Made by a program: the position numbers and the translations under genes. A DNA stretch of 64,000 nt from Tetrahymena thermophila SB210 (Eukaryota > Ciliophora > Oligohymenophorea > Hymenostomatida > Tetrahymenidae), in NCBI RefSeq assembly GCF_000189635.1, contig NW_002476424.1, forward strand, positions 62,001 through 126,000, in the 5' to 3' direction. This document shows positions 25,565-43,642 of the stretch, one piece after another (position 1 is the stretch's first letter; each line of letters opens with the position of its first letter). Under the pieces are notes generated by a model. It saw only the letters and a list, made by a program, of their open reading frames with translations, was not told the DNA's origin and made no database searches.

Positions 25565-26956
25565 ATGGAGAATAAAGCAGTTATTAATGTTTGTATTACA
25601 GGCGCTGCTGGTAATATTGCATACGCCTTGTATTCTATATTGTGCACTGGCCAAATATTTGGGTCTAATCAAAAAATGAACTTAAAGCTTTTAGATATTG
25701 AATCTCAAGCAAAGGGTCTTTAAGGAGTTGCATTAGAATTAGAAGATTGCGCCTATGCCCTCGTTAATTCGATAGAGTACGGTTTTGACCCCGAAGTACT
25801 TTTCAAAGATATGGATGTTGGCATTTTCCTCGGAGGGTAATCAAGAAGACCTGGTATGGAAAGAGTTGATTTACTTTAAGTAAATAACAGAATTTTCAAG
25901 ATCTAGGGTAAAGCTTTGAATAAAGTAGCTAAGCCAAGCACTAAGATTCTAGTAATCGCAAATCCAGTAAGAAAAAAAATATATTTTTATAGAAAACTTA
26001 GATAATTACCAACTTAATTATGCACGTTAGTTAAAGAATCAGATTGGTTAGTTTAAGTATCAATTTGAAATGGTAGAGATAAAAATTTGATTGATTTGCT
26101 AATGTGCTGATTGACTAATAAGCAGTCAATCTATTTTGTTTATGACAAAATTGAAATACTTTTATAAGTTTTGATAATCTATTACAATTATGAATATCAA
26201 CATTATTAATAAGCATTCAATTAATGTAAAAATAATCTTATTATCTGTTTTATAATAAAAAGGTAAACACAAATTGCTTAACTTTGATTCAAAATTGTCC
26301 TAACATTCCTAAAGAAAATTTCACTTGCTTGACAAGACTTGACCACAATAGAGCAATAGCATAATTAGCAATCAAAGCAAAAGTACCTGTTACCGAAGTT
26401 AAAAATGTTATTCTATGGGGTAATTAATTTAAATGTCAAAAATCAAGAGGAATTGGCATTCTATTTAAAGAATTTTAATATCATTTTAATAATTTACATA
26501 GGTAACCATAGTTTAACTATGTATCCAGATCACAATCATGCACACATTGAAGGTCAACCAGCAGTAGATATATATGAAGAGGAATGGATTAAGAATACTT
26601 TCATTCCTAAAGTTTAAAAAAGGGGAGGAGAAGTTCTAAATTTGAGATAGAACTCCTCAGTTATGAGTGCTGCAATTGCTATTCGTGACCACTTAGTTAA
26701 TTGGATTTATGGAACTCCTGAAGGATAGTTCGTATCTATGGGTGTTTACACTGACGGAAGCTTCTATGATATTCCCGCAGATTTTGTTTTCTCAGTTCCA
26801 GTTAAGTGCAAAGACTTTAAATACGAAGTTGTTAAGGATTTGACTATTAGCTAGTTTTCAAGATAAAAAATTAACATCAGTTTGAGAGAATTGTAAGATG
26901 AGAAAGAAGAAGCTAACTGCTACGACGATGATGCTGAAGACGAATCTGAAGAGTGA
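25565..26956 (+). CDS. Malate dehydrogenase, cytosolic type
   Basis: Three exons, 25565-25966, 26263-26419 and 26502-26956 (introns 296 and 82 bp), 337 residues. It catalyses NAD-dependent interconversion of malate and oxaloacetate. Visible motifs are the N-terminal nucleotide-binding [10 protein letters not shown] (residues 11-20), acidic Asp44 ending the second strand, the substrate-binding arginine loop [13 protein letters not shown] (90-102), IANPVNTNCLT (131-141), LTRLDHNRA with catalytic Asp161, and [11 protein letters not shown] with catalytic His189. Both introns fall beside conserved motifs, which confirms the splices. Length matches the eukaryotic cytosolic family. The last about 20 residues are an unusual acidic tail ending in [10 protein letters not shown]. 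No mitochondrial presequence is present. Confidence 0.95.
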
Positions 26957-28381
26957 AACAAGTGAGATTAGTTATCACAAAGCAGAAAGAAACAAGCAAA
27001 TAGTATTATTTCAGCAAATGTATCAAACTAAAATTTAGTAAAAATGTTGAAAAATACAAGCTTTTTCTCGCCTTCTGCACTGAAACTACTCTTTCTTCTA
27101 TCTATCATTATAAAACATATCTATCACCTATAACCTTTATATTTCACTAGATCAATTAGCTTTAACATATAAATATCTAATTAAAATTTTAAATACATTG
27201 AAGCAAACAAATAAAAAATTAATAAATACACAAAACTTTAATAATTCATTGCTAAATATATTACTCAGTTGCTTAATTACTGCCTTTTTGTCTAATTTAA
27301 TCAAATATCTTCACCATAGCCATTAATCTCACTAAAATAGCAAGTAAGCTTGCAAATATTGATGTTTATAATCCAAAAAAATGCTGTTTATTGCTATTTA
27401 GTATTTAACTAAGATTATACACATTATTTTTCTAATTTTCACACACTAAAAATAAGAAATTATTACCTTACCATCAAAGACTTAAATCTTTAATGTTGAC
27501 AAATAAAAAAGCTTCTCTGAAAGAGAATAAAGTTAAAATAGCTTTACTGTAATTATTTAAAAACTATTAAAGTATACTAATAGCAAATTTGAATAAGATA
27601 AATAAATCAAACTATTTAATCATATAGAAGAAACTATTCAATTATCAATCAATTAGAAGATAAGTAATTAAGCAAAAAAAATTACAAATTAATCATCAAA
27701 AATGTATATTTGCTTTTTGATGGTAAAGTAATTAATTAGTTGTACAATTTCCTAGTGGTATTAGACAAAGTTAGTATAGTAATATGGCATAAAATGTTAT
27801 AAATAAATATAATAAATGTTTTAATTTTTGTTAATGTGCTATATATTTCATCAATATCTCCAAATATTTCAAATTCAACCATAAATTCTTTTCAAATATT
27901 TTTTTTGTCGACTTAGTCAATTTTAAATATTTTCTTTTTGTTTCAATTTAAAATATGCAAATTATATATGTTTCTCAAAAAAAAAAATGTAAATAAACTC
28001 ACTTACAAAATTAAATTATTTATTTGTTTGAGATAATTCATATTTTTGCTTTCTAGACAATTTTAAAGAATTACTTTAAAATAGGTTCTAATTTAATAAT
28101 TTATACAAAATCAGAGTTTATTTTTTCTGTTTATTGGAATCTAAATAGAAAATTCTACATATAACTTATTAAAATTAATTATTTAGCATAGTAGAATAAA
28201 TTGGGAGTAGAATAAAATAAAATATTTTTAATATAAATTAAAATTTTAAAACAAAAAATTTTATTATACTTACAGATAAAGAAGTATTTTTAGACAATCA
28301 ATAAAAACTAATTATTTCTGTTTTTGAAAATTCATTAAATTTAATTAATTTAATTAGTATTTTTTGGATAATATTTTAGAT
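26957..28381. other. AT-rich intergenic region
   Basis: About 1.4 kb between two + strand genes. No gene, RNA or notable repeat was recognised. Confidence 0.55.
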
Positions 28382-29576
28382 ATGCTTTTTACAACTGCAG
28401 CTTCTGTTTTCTTTGGAGTGTCTTACTTTTTTTAGAAAAATCCATAATATTTATGGAAACCTTACATTCATACAAGCAAATTAATGTAGGAGGCTATTAA
28501 GCAGAGAGGAGCAAAGATCTTGCACATCTCTCATCGAGGAGGGTCCTTTGAGAATTTCGAAAATACTGAAAAAGCTTTTGAAAATGCTGTATTAATTTTT
28601 ACTTGAACTTATATTCAAAACATTTAATTTAAGGTACAAAATTGCGATACTGATGTGATTGAAACAGATGTCATTCTCACAAAGGATGACTAAGTAGTTT
28701 GCTTTCATGACACAAATATGCTTAGATTATGTGGAGTAGATTAGGAAGTGCAGCAAGTTAACTTTGCAGAAATTAAATATTAAAATTAAATAGCATTGGA
28801 TTTTAGCGATAAAGAATATTTCAAAGTTCCAGATGGCTAATAAGTTAAGCCTATGTTATTATAAGTAATTAATTTTTTGTGCTCCAACTATTAATTGAAA
28901 TAAATTTATTGATAAACAAAAGGAGCTCTTTGAAAAATATCCTTAGACTCATATAAATCTTGAATTGAAAACAAAAGATCCAAAAATTATTTAGATTGTT
29001 GATAATCTTATTAAAAAATATAATCGCCAAAATATTACAGTAATTAATTAATTAATTAATTAATTAAGCAAGCTAATCTTGAATTTAACTAGAATAATTT
29101 TTATAAATTTTATTAAAAAAAAGTAATGGGGTAGTTTTAGTTATCAGTTCTCTAAAGAAATAGAATAATTTGATAGTGGAACAGTAAGATTTTTATCAGT
29201 TACTGAGTTTTTCTGCTACATGATATCTCATGTGTTTGGAATTCTTCCATTCTTGAAAATTAAAGGATAAATATTTTAAATTCCTTTCTACACAACTGAA
29301 TATCACTAATAAACACTTAATGAATCTTAGGGATTACAAAGATTTTTTAATGAAATAAGATTCTAGATACTAAAAAATTTCTTAATCTTCTTACCTGGCT
29401 TAAATTAACATCTAAATAAAAGGGGAATATTGGTTTTTTATTGGGTCCTTAATAAGGAACAAGATTTTATCAGGTGTGCAAAAACTTGCCCTAATGGTAT
29501 CATCACAGATAAGCCTACTCATCTCAAAGAATATTTAAAAATAACAAATCTATGTTTTGATAAAAGTAAGCTTTGA
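28382..29576 (+). CDS. Glycerophosphodiester phosphodiesterase family protein
   Basis: Four exons, 28382-28588, 28634-28864, 28923-29039 and 29124-29576, all introns in phase 0 (45, 58 and 84 bp); 335 residues. GDPD motifs in order: SHRGGSFENFENT (50-62, catalytic His51 and Arg52), DVIETDVILTKD (76-87, metal-binding Glu79 and Asp81), VCFHDTN with His94, LELKTKDP, VFYWVLNKEQDF, and the closing PNGIITDKPTHL. The enzyme hydrolyses glycerophosphodiesters to glycerol phosphate and an alcohol. A hydrophobic N-terminus (residues 2-17) suggests membrane anchoring, as in the animal GDPD1/GDPD3 branch, which this one resembles also in its C-terminal layout. Intron 3 contains an ATTA tetranucleotide run. 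Confidence 0.93.
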
Positions 29577-30145
29577 CTAAAACTGTTGAAGCTGAAGTTA
29601 ATTATATTAGTTTTTTATAAAAGCTAAATTAATTAATTAAAATATCATTGAAAATATTTTTAAATTTGTAAAAAAAATTTTTCTTTTTCTTTTTGTTTTT
29701 TATTAAAATTAGTTAGAAATTAAAAATAATTAAAAAATGAGATAAATTAACTTACTTAAAAATGATTTTGTAGGAATTGAAAAAAAATTGGAATTTTAAA
29801 AATAATTTCTTTAGTGTTTGTAAAGAATAAAAATATATTAATTTTTCAGTTATTAATTGGAAAAAAACTCATTAGCTTATTTGAATGATAAAAAAGAGAA
29901 TAGAATTATACTTTATTGCTTTGCGTTTTATTTGTTTGGTATTTTAATTTTTAAATAGAATAAATACATGTTTATTTATATAGAATCGTTTTGTATATAA
30001 ATTTTGATTATGTATTAAAAAGCTTAAGTTATTTCTTTACATTTCAAGTTAGTATTCCTTTAAAATTTAGTTTAATATTTTTAAATTTTGTGCAATTAAG
30101 TAGAAGATAAATAAAGTAGAGAAGTAAGTTTAAAGAATATAAGAC
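29577..30145. other. Intergenic region
   Basis: 569 bp of A/T-rich DNA between two + strand genes; nothing recognised. Confidence 0.5.
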
Positions 30146-33100
30146 ATGATATTCAAGAAGTAATAAGAAAAGTTTAAACAAAAACTACAAGATTAAATGA
30201 GCTAATACATCATTAGCTTTGATCGCGGTATAATTGTATCCTTTGTTTTTCTATTGATACAGCAGCTACAAATGATCTATTTATCATTTTATAATATTTA
30301 AATACTGATTAATGATGATAGATCATTTACATATGATATTATTACATCATTTAAAACTATAACAAGCTATTTTATGTTGAAACCTCTTTTAGATCAGTTC
30401 ATCAATGGAGCTTCTAGTTTTGTTGGGTTATTCGGATCTATTATCCATTATTGTTTTTATTCTGTAATTTTTACAAAATTATTTATAAATCTACCAAAAG
30501 ATATTGATAACAACATTGCTTATATTATGTCATTCACTATGAAATGCTATATTTACATTTTATTTGCCCCTATTTTTACTTCCCTTGTAGATTATTCTTC
30601 ATTCACTTTAGCAAATGTCCCTCAGCTTTTTATTTCTATCTTTATGGGAATTATAATCATTCTCCATGACTTTAACTTTTCCTTTTCACCAACTGATTTC
30701 TTATCAAAAAAAGTTAATTCAATTGGTTTTATACAATTCTTTGGAAATTGCTTTATAATGGCTTTTTATTAGAGTTAAACCTCCTAACCATTTATATTTA
30801 GCTTCTAAATACTACTTAGTGGGATTATAGCAAATCATGTGCTTAATGGAATTATCTTTTTTGATCACAGAGTAGAACAATTCAACTTTATTTTGATGTA
30901 AAATTCATTATATAATTCTTTTTTAATTGAATCTTTATATATTAAATGAATATATTTTACATAAAAATTGCATTTCTTTGATTTGGCTTTAAACACTTTT
31001 ATGAAAATATTTAGAAACCGTTTTTATTTAAATCAAGCAAAATTTCTAATAAAAAAAAAATTATTGTTAAAAATTAAAAGATTAGTGAACATTACACTTA
31101 ATTTTTGCTTGCTTTTCATGAAAGTTTTAGGAGAGCCAAATATAGCAATACCTTTTTTGATATTTAGTTCATTTATATTTTCGGTTAGACTAGGAAAAGA
31201 ATTTTATCAAAGAAAATTGTAGAATATATTAAACATGCAAATAGAAAAGATTAAAACTCCATCTGAATTGGAGTAATACGTTAGAGCTAGTTTGCTGAAG
31301 AAAGACGATTTGAATTTAGAAAAATTTTATTCATCTGATTTGGGTATCATATTCGAGGGTCTTAAAGTTTAACACAAATGTGCCTGCAAAAAAAAATAAT
31401 GCTTTTGTAAAAGATATGAAAATATGGAGAAAAACAAGAAGTAGGACTGCAAAGAAAAGAAAAGATTTCTAATAAAATTTATTGATAAATTATTTGAATA
31501 GCACCTAAAAATGAGGAAAAAAGAAAAGAATTTCGATAAAAATTTTTTGATAATATATTGTTCTTTTATAATTGAAATCCTTAGATGTCCTGTCAAGTCG
31601 TATGTATATCTGCTGCTACTTGAATAAGATAGAGATACTTAATCTCTTGAATAAAGAGTGCTGAGCTATTTACTACAAAGAAAAGCAAAAGTTTAGTTTG
31701 AGCAATATTTAAAATTTGAAGAGTACAATCACTTTGAGCAATCCCTCATTTTCTGTGAATAAATTGACAATTTTAAAGAGAGATTTAAGGCTTTTATTAT
31801 AAAGTAAAGACAAATTTATATCTAAATAGCTTAAGATCATATAGAATTGAATTCATTTTATGATGTGTGCAAATTGCAAATTCATGAAAGAAACTAAATA
31901 GAAATGGACATTTAAAATTTGTTCTATATAAATAGGAAAAGCTAAAAGCTTTAGCAATATGCGTTTATATTTGCTAACATTTATGATTTAAAAAGATAAA
32001 AATTTAAAAGAAATCTATCCAAGATATACAAAAAAATTACATTATAAATGATCAAAATTGTGTAAAAATCTTATGAAATTTTCCATAAATAAACTGGTGT
32101 TGTTTTTGTTTCGCTTCTCAATCCGTTAGGAAAAATAAAAAGAGCATCTAAAAATCTTTTAAAAATATTTGGGTATAAATTATTTTATTAGAATTAAAAA
32201 TTTTATTTGTTTTAAATATTAATTAGATATAATTTTAAAGAGCTGTATGATCAATCAATCAATATTCTAATGCCTCCAGCTATTGGAAAGCATCATGACA
32301 AAATTTTACAATTTTATATTTCAAAAGGTGTGGAGCATCCTACTGAGATCAAAGATATGAATAAATTTCTTTTAGGTAAAAGATAAAATTAATGTCTGGT
32401 TCCTTTAAATGCATTTTTTTAGCTTTCTTTATTAGGAACAGATGATTTTGGTTTAAATGTTTTATTTTAAGTAAAATCATGCAATAGTGAATTTATTTAC
32501 TTTGACAAAATTCAAATAAGCTCTTATAGAAATAATCACAGTTCTTAAGAATAGATTCTAGTAAGCTTTACTAACTTAGATGCTGAGCCTCCTTGTGTCT
32601 TTAATGATAATTACTAAAATCCTGGTTCTTAAAACAATGGTGTAATGAATTAATAATAAAAAGATGGCAATAATTCTAAAATGAAAAATAGTGTTTCAAA
32701 AAATGCTCCTACTGAAGAAAAAAATGAATAAGAAATAGAAGAGTAAAATTAAAAAATTTTTAAATCACTAGGTTATTGTATTTCTAACATTACGCCTTCA
32801 GCTTATGTTGAAATTTTTCTAAGGTGTGGAATAGATTTTGGTAAAATTATTCTTAAAATAATTTATTTATTACATATTTAGATAAAATTTATTTAACTCT
32901 GATTTTTATGTTTTTACATAATTAAAAATATTTATTTTTATCATTTAATTTAATAGAAAAAGTTCGATAGATGAATTTTCGTAAATTGATTCCTCTCATG
33001 TACTTAGATTTAGAAATAGGTAGATAATACAAAACAGTATTTATCCTTCCTAAAAGTGAAGTTCTCAACAAATTTTACTAAGTGAAAAGTGATGCCTACG

Positions 33101-36100
33101 TTGTTAAAAATAAATAAATTGTGTCTTTATTTAAACTGTTGGATGAATCTTCAGAAAACGATTATGATGTTTTTGATTTTTCATTTAAAATTCTTAAATA
33201 AGTGGCTATAAATGCATAAGAATTTTTTTATCTAGAAATTTGTGAATATTAGAAAATAGAAAAGGCGTTTGATTCATTTACATTAATTAACGAAGTAAAA
33301 TAAATTATCTGCAATATTACTAAGATTAAGCTTCCTAAAAGCTAAAAATATTAAATTTATAACAAAACAAAACTAAAAGTGTCAAGCATGCTTGAAAAAA
33401 TCAAAGAAAAAAACAGTAAAAATGCAACAAAGTTAAGTGACCCTTATTAAACATAATTTGTTTAAAATAATATAATCTTATCTGATTCTGTATCAAGCGA
33501 AGATAGTGATGAAGAATAATATACGATTAATGAAGGTAAGAAATATTCCTAAGATAATGAAGCAGAAATTCTATAAAACTTGTTAGGTGAAAATATCCAC
33601 ACAAATGATATAACTGAGATGAGTGAAATGGCTGAAGTTCCACAATTAACTCAAAATATGAACTCTTTAAGCCTTTCTCCTATAAAATTATAGAACTTAA
33701 TTGATAAAGATTCGATTGAAGAATCCAAATTAGATGAAATCTTTGAATTAAAACTAGAAAATTAAAATCAAAATTTAGAAAATATATAAAATGGAAAATA
33801 AAGCATTTTTAAGTAAGAAATGAACATGTAAATTTAAAAAGCTAATAACTAAGCTTACTCGAAGCTAAACAATCAAAATTCTTTAACTAATCAAAATTTT
33901 GAAAATAATTTAAACTAAAAGTATTTGAAAAGCTTTAACAAACAGCTTTCCTTCCAAAAATAAGCAGTTAAAAATCACAAGCAACTCATCAAAAGAAAGT
34001 CAGTTCAGCAGAAATTTTTCAAAAGTAAATTTTTTTTTTGTTGAAAGCTATTAATCTCAAAAAGATTATTCATTTTTAATTTAATACTCTTTAATTATTT
34101 TCTTTTATCAACTGTTTTTTCCCATAAATTAAAAAGAATACATTTAACAAATATCAAAAAAAATTTTCTTTATAAAATTTTTTTAGTTTCTTTTAATTAT
34201 ACAAGAAAAATATTGGTTTTAATTAATTAGAATTTAAAGTATTATTATAAAATTTTATTGAGAATTAGTATAAATTTTTTTAATATTTAACAGGCTAACC
34301 TTCTAATATATTGAGCTTTGCTTCTATAATGAAAGAAAAATCTTCTGAATTACATCACTTAAATTTCACAAAAAACTTAAGTTAAACTCGAAATTCTTAG
34401 AAATTAGCTAATCTATAATAAAATAACTAGTAGCAAAATAGAAATTAATCTCCTAGATCAGAAGTTCCATCTGAGAGTAGTTAAGATAAAAAGCTAGATG
34501 ATAATGAAGATGATAATGACAATAGTGATGATTCAGACTTAAAGAAAGATAATAAAAATTTAAGTAAAAAAAAGCGTTAACTTTTTTTAAATCTTGATTA
34601 AAGTCAAGATAACTTAAATATATCAGTAGACATTTCTGAAATGCTTAACGATTATGTTGTCAGTTAAATTAATGATAAAGCTTCTGCATCTTCTTTTAGA
34701 AATGAATTCAATGCACTAAAAAGAAAGATCATCAACTATATTTTTGACCTATCAAAACATGCATTGATTTATAGCATTCTAATTTTTGGAATTGTTTCGT
34801 ATCTATTCTTTTTAACCATGACTTTTGTGACTTACATAATAGTGAATTAAAGTTTCACTAGTTAAGTAGATAGTATAGATCAATTAAGTAAATAATTTTA
34901 TCATTTCATTATTTTGTTTTCACTAAGCTAAATTAATTTACAAATTTTTATTACTTCGTTTTTTCTAAAAATTCACAACATATCTTAAAATTATTAATTA
35001 TTTACTTAAAAGTTTTAAAAAATTAAAACTCATTTATCTAAAATAAAGAAATAATTGTTTTAAAAAATTAGGCTATTCATCTTTATTAGTTGAAAGTCAT
35101 CTCTATGTGGCTATGATTGGCTAGCTTATGGTGAACTACAATTTAGAACTTTCTAGCTATAGTTTAAATCAAACACGGATAGAATAATTGTAAAATATTT
35201 AATATCAAAATTTTTAGAATTATGAGGCAACTATTGTATCAATTGTCTAAAGTGATTATCAGAGCTCAAGGATTAAAGATGTATTTAAAAATTAAACAGG
35301 ATACTTTTATTATAATTAAGATTTGCTGTAATAGTAAATGACAACTTTTCTTTTGTATGCTATGATTGATAATATTGAGAACTTTTATTATTATTTTAAG
35401 ATAAATAATATCGTTTAACAAATTAATGAATTAGATATTCTTTCTAATATTTAATAATTCTACGATTAGTACAACTAAGTGCTTAATTAAAGCATTTTAA
35501 ATGCTGATGATTCAGTGACTTACGTTTAAAACCTTTTAAAATTTGGATTTATTCTTATTGAAACTGTATCTATACTCAGCTTATTATTTGTAATTCCTCT
35601 TTATTTAGCAATTTAATAATAAAGAGAGATAATCTTGAAGTTGTTTTCCAACTTAACGAGAGAAAAAATAGAAAATATTATTCTGTAAATCGATTAATTT
35701 TTGACTTTCATATCTCAAAAGTAAAGTAATGAAAAATCTTCTTTTTACTCTACAAAGAATAACTATAAATCAATCGAAGTAAATAAGTATTTTTATTTAA
35801 TTTTTATTAAAACAATTTTTAAAAAGAATATTTAGTGGAAAAAGAGGGCTAGCAGCACAACAAGCAATTTAAAAAAATGTAAAACATATCTCATAGTTAG
35901 CGGATTTGTTATTTTATTGGTAGTTTCAGTTTATCCTTGTGTTAATTTCTTCTACACAAATAATTTTTTGTCAAATTACAGTAAGTTGATTGATGAATAT
36001 GTAAGTTTAGTTAGAATTAAAAATTTAAATCTAATTAAACAAACTGTTCTATATTCTTAAATTCACCAAACTATTGGTACTCAGTAACAAATAAAAGATA

Positions 36101-36774
36101 TTATTTTCAATTTTGAATAAACAATAGCTGAAGAAACTTTAAAACTTCAAGGTCTCTAACAGATAAAGGGCGACTTTGATAAAAGTAGCGGATCTTAAAT
36201 ATCATAATACGAAAACATATTTATAAATCCATTATCAGAAAATATTTGTAACTTGATTGATACTAACTAATTACCAATTTATAGTATCGATTCAAACATA
36301 ACATAAATTGAGGGATGTGACCAAGTGTGGAGTGGAATACTTCAGTCAGGAATTCTAGTGGCTAATATTGAGCTATTTACCTAGCAAGACAGCATCTAAA
36401 AAATATTAGTTGCCTCTAACTCTAATAGAGCCTTATTTATTGAGAATTTTAAAAAATGGGAATCAGTTGACAAAACGCTAAATGAGTTTGATAAACTACT
36501 TTACTGGATAAATGCTGTCTATAAAACAATCTAATATCAAGCTTAAAATGAAAATAAAAGTTAATTTTAGCTAATTAAAGAAGTTCAACTAATACTTTTG
36601 TTGATAGCTATTGTTTTAATTACAATCATTTATCTTGTGCTTTGGAACATATTTATCTTTACGATTTACAAAGAATTCATCTATACAAAACAATCTCTGT
36701 CTTTATTGCACAGTTCTTTGATCATGGAAAATAACTATTTCCTCTCATTTTTAAAAAATTAAAAATTAAATTGA
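30146..36774 (+). CDS. TmcB-like multi-pass membrane protein with PAS-like domain
   Basis: Exons 30146-30897, 31015-32172, 32227-32840, 32957-34024, 34294-34887, 35072-35778 and 35827-36774 give 1946 residues, TGA at 36772-36774. Domains in order: several hydrophobic helices in residues about 25-330; a helical Lys/Gln-rich region; a PAS-like segment at about 600-770 (GVVFVSLLNPLGKIKRASKN, IFGYNFKELYDQSI, LMPPAIGKHHDKI); low-complexity acidic linkers; then further membrane helices near 1350, 1551, 1651 and 1885. This order is typical of the large ciliate proteins annotated as tiny macrocysts protein B-like with PAS S-box; a signalling role is assumed from the PAS. Introns at 32173-32226 (54 bp) and 35779-35826 (48 bp) are multiples of three without TGA, so retained forms would also translate. 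Confidence 0.8.
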
Positions 36775-38593
36775 ATCTAAAATAAAATATATCTTACTCA
36801 TTTTGTTTTTTTTTATATCTTACTTTATCTTATCAAAAAGAAGCCTTAATTTTTAATTAAAATAAATATTGTCTATAAAATATTTTGCTTAAAAATGAAT
36901 TTAATTAAAAAAAATTGATTTTTACATTAAAATTAAGATAATTGCAATATATAATATTTATGGTGTGCTTATTTCATAATTTTAATAATAAAAAATTTAA
37001 AATTAGTTAGAATTAATTTTTTCTTTTAATTCTACCAATTTATTTTTATTTAACAAATTTTTAGTTTAAAAGAAATCTTCATTTTATAAATACTTTAATC
37101 TTAAAACTTAAATTAAAATAAGAAGAATTTTTATTTATTTAAATGTTTAAGAAAATTTTTTTATGAGCTTTTAAATTATTTATATTAATATTATAAATAA
37201 ATTATTATCAAATATGAATTTTTTTTATGTAAATTTAATTTATTTTTTACAAAAATGTTGATTTAAATGGTAAGTAAAAGTAAAATGTTTTCAATCAATT
37301 CAATCATAATTGTTAAATATTTTATAAATGAAATAAAATAAATTTGATATAAATTTTCTATGTATTTACTTATTATAAAAATATATAGATAATTGCTATA
37401 TTTTATTTATGTATATTTGCTGATTTTCAGTCTGTTTAAAGCTCATATCTTTGAAGGATTGTGTAAAAAAGAAGTATAGACTCTTCCAATTTCATATTAA
37501 AATTAGCTAAAACCTCTACCATGATATTGATAATATTTTAAAAATAGTTCATACGAGCTAATATGCTTTATTGTGCTTTTTCTTTTTGGATTATTTTATG
37601 ATCGAATCAAAATATTAATTTAAAACACTTAAATATTTATTTGAGAATTTTATTCCTTATCTTGATTGATACAAAAATTTTATGAAATATATCAAAAATC
37701 TAATAAATACAGAAAATTTATAAAAAAGAATAATGAAATTATATGCTTACCTATATAAATAAATTATTTTTTTCCTCTTAATAAAATTAATACTAAAAAT
37801 TTGTTATTTTAGTTATATATTCTGTATTAATTCTATTAAATTATAATATAATTTGGATTATTATAATTAATAACTTCATTTTTAATTTATCATATTATTG
37901 ATTAAAAAAATTTAATAAATTTGAAGTAGATAATAATATTTTTTCTGTTAACTTTAAATTTACAAATAAAAATTAAATGTTATTAATTTATTTTTTAATG
38001 AGTTTTATGCAGTCAAAATTAATTTTGAAAGAATAAAATAAATTTAAAATAATTTTGTAGATTTATAAAAATTAAAAAATTTATTCAATGAATAAAATTG
38101 ATTGCATGCATGGATTCTTAGATTCGTTAAATGCTAAATATGAAAAAATAGCATTTTATGTTTGCTATTATCAAAAATGAATGAAATATTAAGTTTGAAT
38201 TTGGCGCTTGATATTATGAAATTGAAAAAGATTATTAGAATTTATAGGATTTAATAATGCAAATAGAAATTTTAATTAATATGCAAGCTCTTTATATTTG
38301 TTTGCTTTTCTATTTCTTGCTTTTGCTTGATGTTTGATTGATTGATTAAAAGGATAAAAGATTGAAATGTTTTTTGATTAGTTTTGTTAAGTAAAAGATA
38401 AAAAACAATACAGAAAAAATCAGTCTATTTATTAATTTGTTAATAGCATATATTTATATCAATTTATTATTAACATTATCAAGCTGATATTTGATATTTT
38501 GATTAGTTTTAAATAAGTTGACTAATTATTTTCATAATTATTCAGCAAAATTTGATATCACAAGATAAAATCCACACAGAAATTCATATTAAA
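36775..38593. other. AT-rich intergenic region
   Basis: About 1.8 kb separating the membrane protein from the helicase gene. No coding frame or repeat seen. Confidence 0.55.
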
Positions 38594-42683
<4,090 letters not shown>

Positions 42684-43642
42684 GTTCAATTAATAAATAA
42701 ATGTAATTAATAAAATATAAATTAAAAAAATAAATAATGTAAAAAATAAACATCAAATAAATTAATTATTAGAACTAAAAAAAAATGTGTTAACTTTCAA
42801 TCAAAATTTATCTATTAAAATATATCCAACAATAACAACAACTATATAATATGCTTTCTCAATTAAGTAAATAAATATTTATAACATTTTTTCGCTCAAA
42901 TATTTGTTTTAACGATTTTTGTGTAATTTTATGTTAATATTAAATTATCTTAAACTGATCAAAAATATATTTAAATGAATGTATTAACTAAAAAGAGATT
43001 TCCTATGATTTCAAATTGATATACATAAGAGATAGTATAAAAATATAAGTAAAGAAAGATGAATTGACATATTTTATTTGAATATCAATATTCAAAAAAC
43101 AAAAAAGTAATTTAATGTACAGATTTTTCATCTTCATATGTCTTACTAAAATTATAAATGATTTAAATAGCTAGATTTAGCTCTAAATTATTGATTTTAA
43201 AATTGATTTTATTAAATACCTCTTGATTTTTAAGTATTTATTTATACAATCCTAATTTTCTCTAAATTAATAAATTTGAAATTCATAATAATTCAAAAAG
43301 ATTCAAATATAATGAGAAAAAAAATACTTAATAGGAATGAATGAAATAGATTATTCTTTAGTATTTTTTTTAATGGATGAAAAAAACAAATAAATGAGAT
43401 TAGAATGTAATTGAAATAATGTAATCAAAATTTTATTGAAATCAAAATATATTTTTGTAATTTAATTGATTAATTAATTATGAAAAATAAGAAGGGAGGA
43501 ACTATAGATACATAAAGGAATACAATAAAATATTGTAATAAACAGTGAATTTATAAATTAATATCACTAAATAGAAATAGATAGAAAATAATGTATATAT
43601 TATTTAATTACATTTTAGCAAGAAATTTTTATTATTATTCAT
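42684..43642. other. Intergenic region between convergent genes
   Basis: About 960 bp between the RecQ stop and the NEK kinase stop on the opposite strand. Featureless A/T-rich sequence that should contain both 3' ends. Confidence 0.5.

Noticed and set aside
29040-29070. ATTA tetranucleotide run as an independent satellite
   Set aside because: A short microsatellite entirely within GDPD intron 3; no evidence for a separate function.
31369-31596. Hydrophobic - strand open frame
   Set aside because: Antisense of Lys/Glu-rich coding sequence in the TmcB-like gene, which is continuous across the region in the ciliate code.
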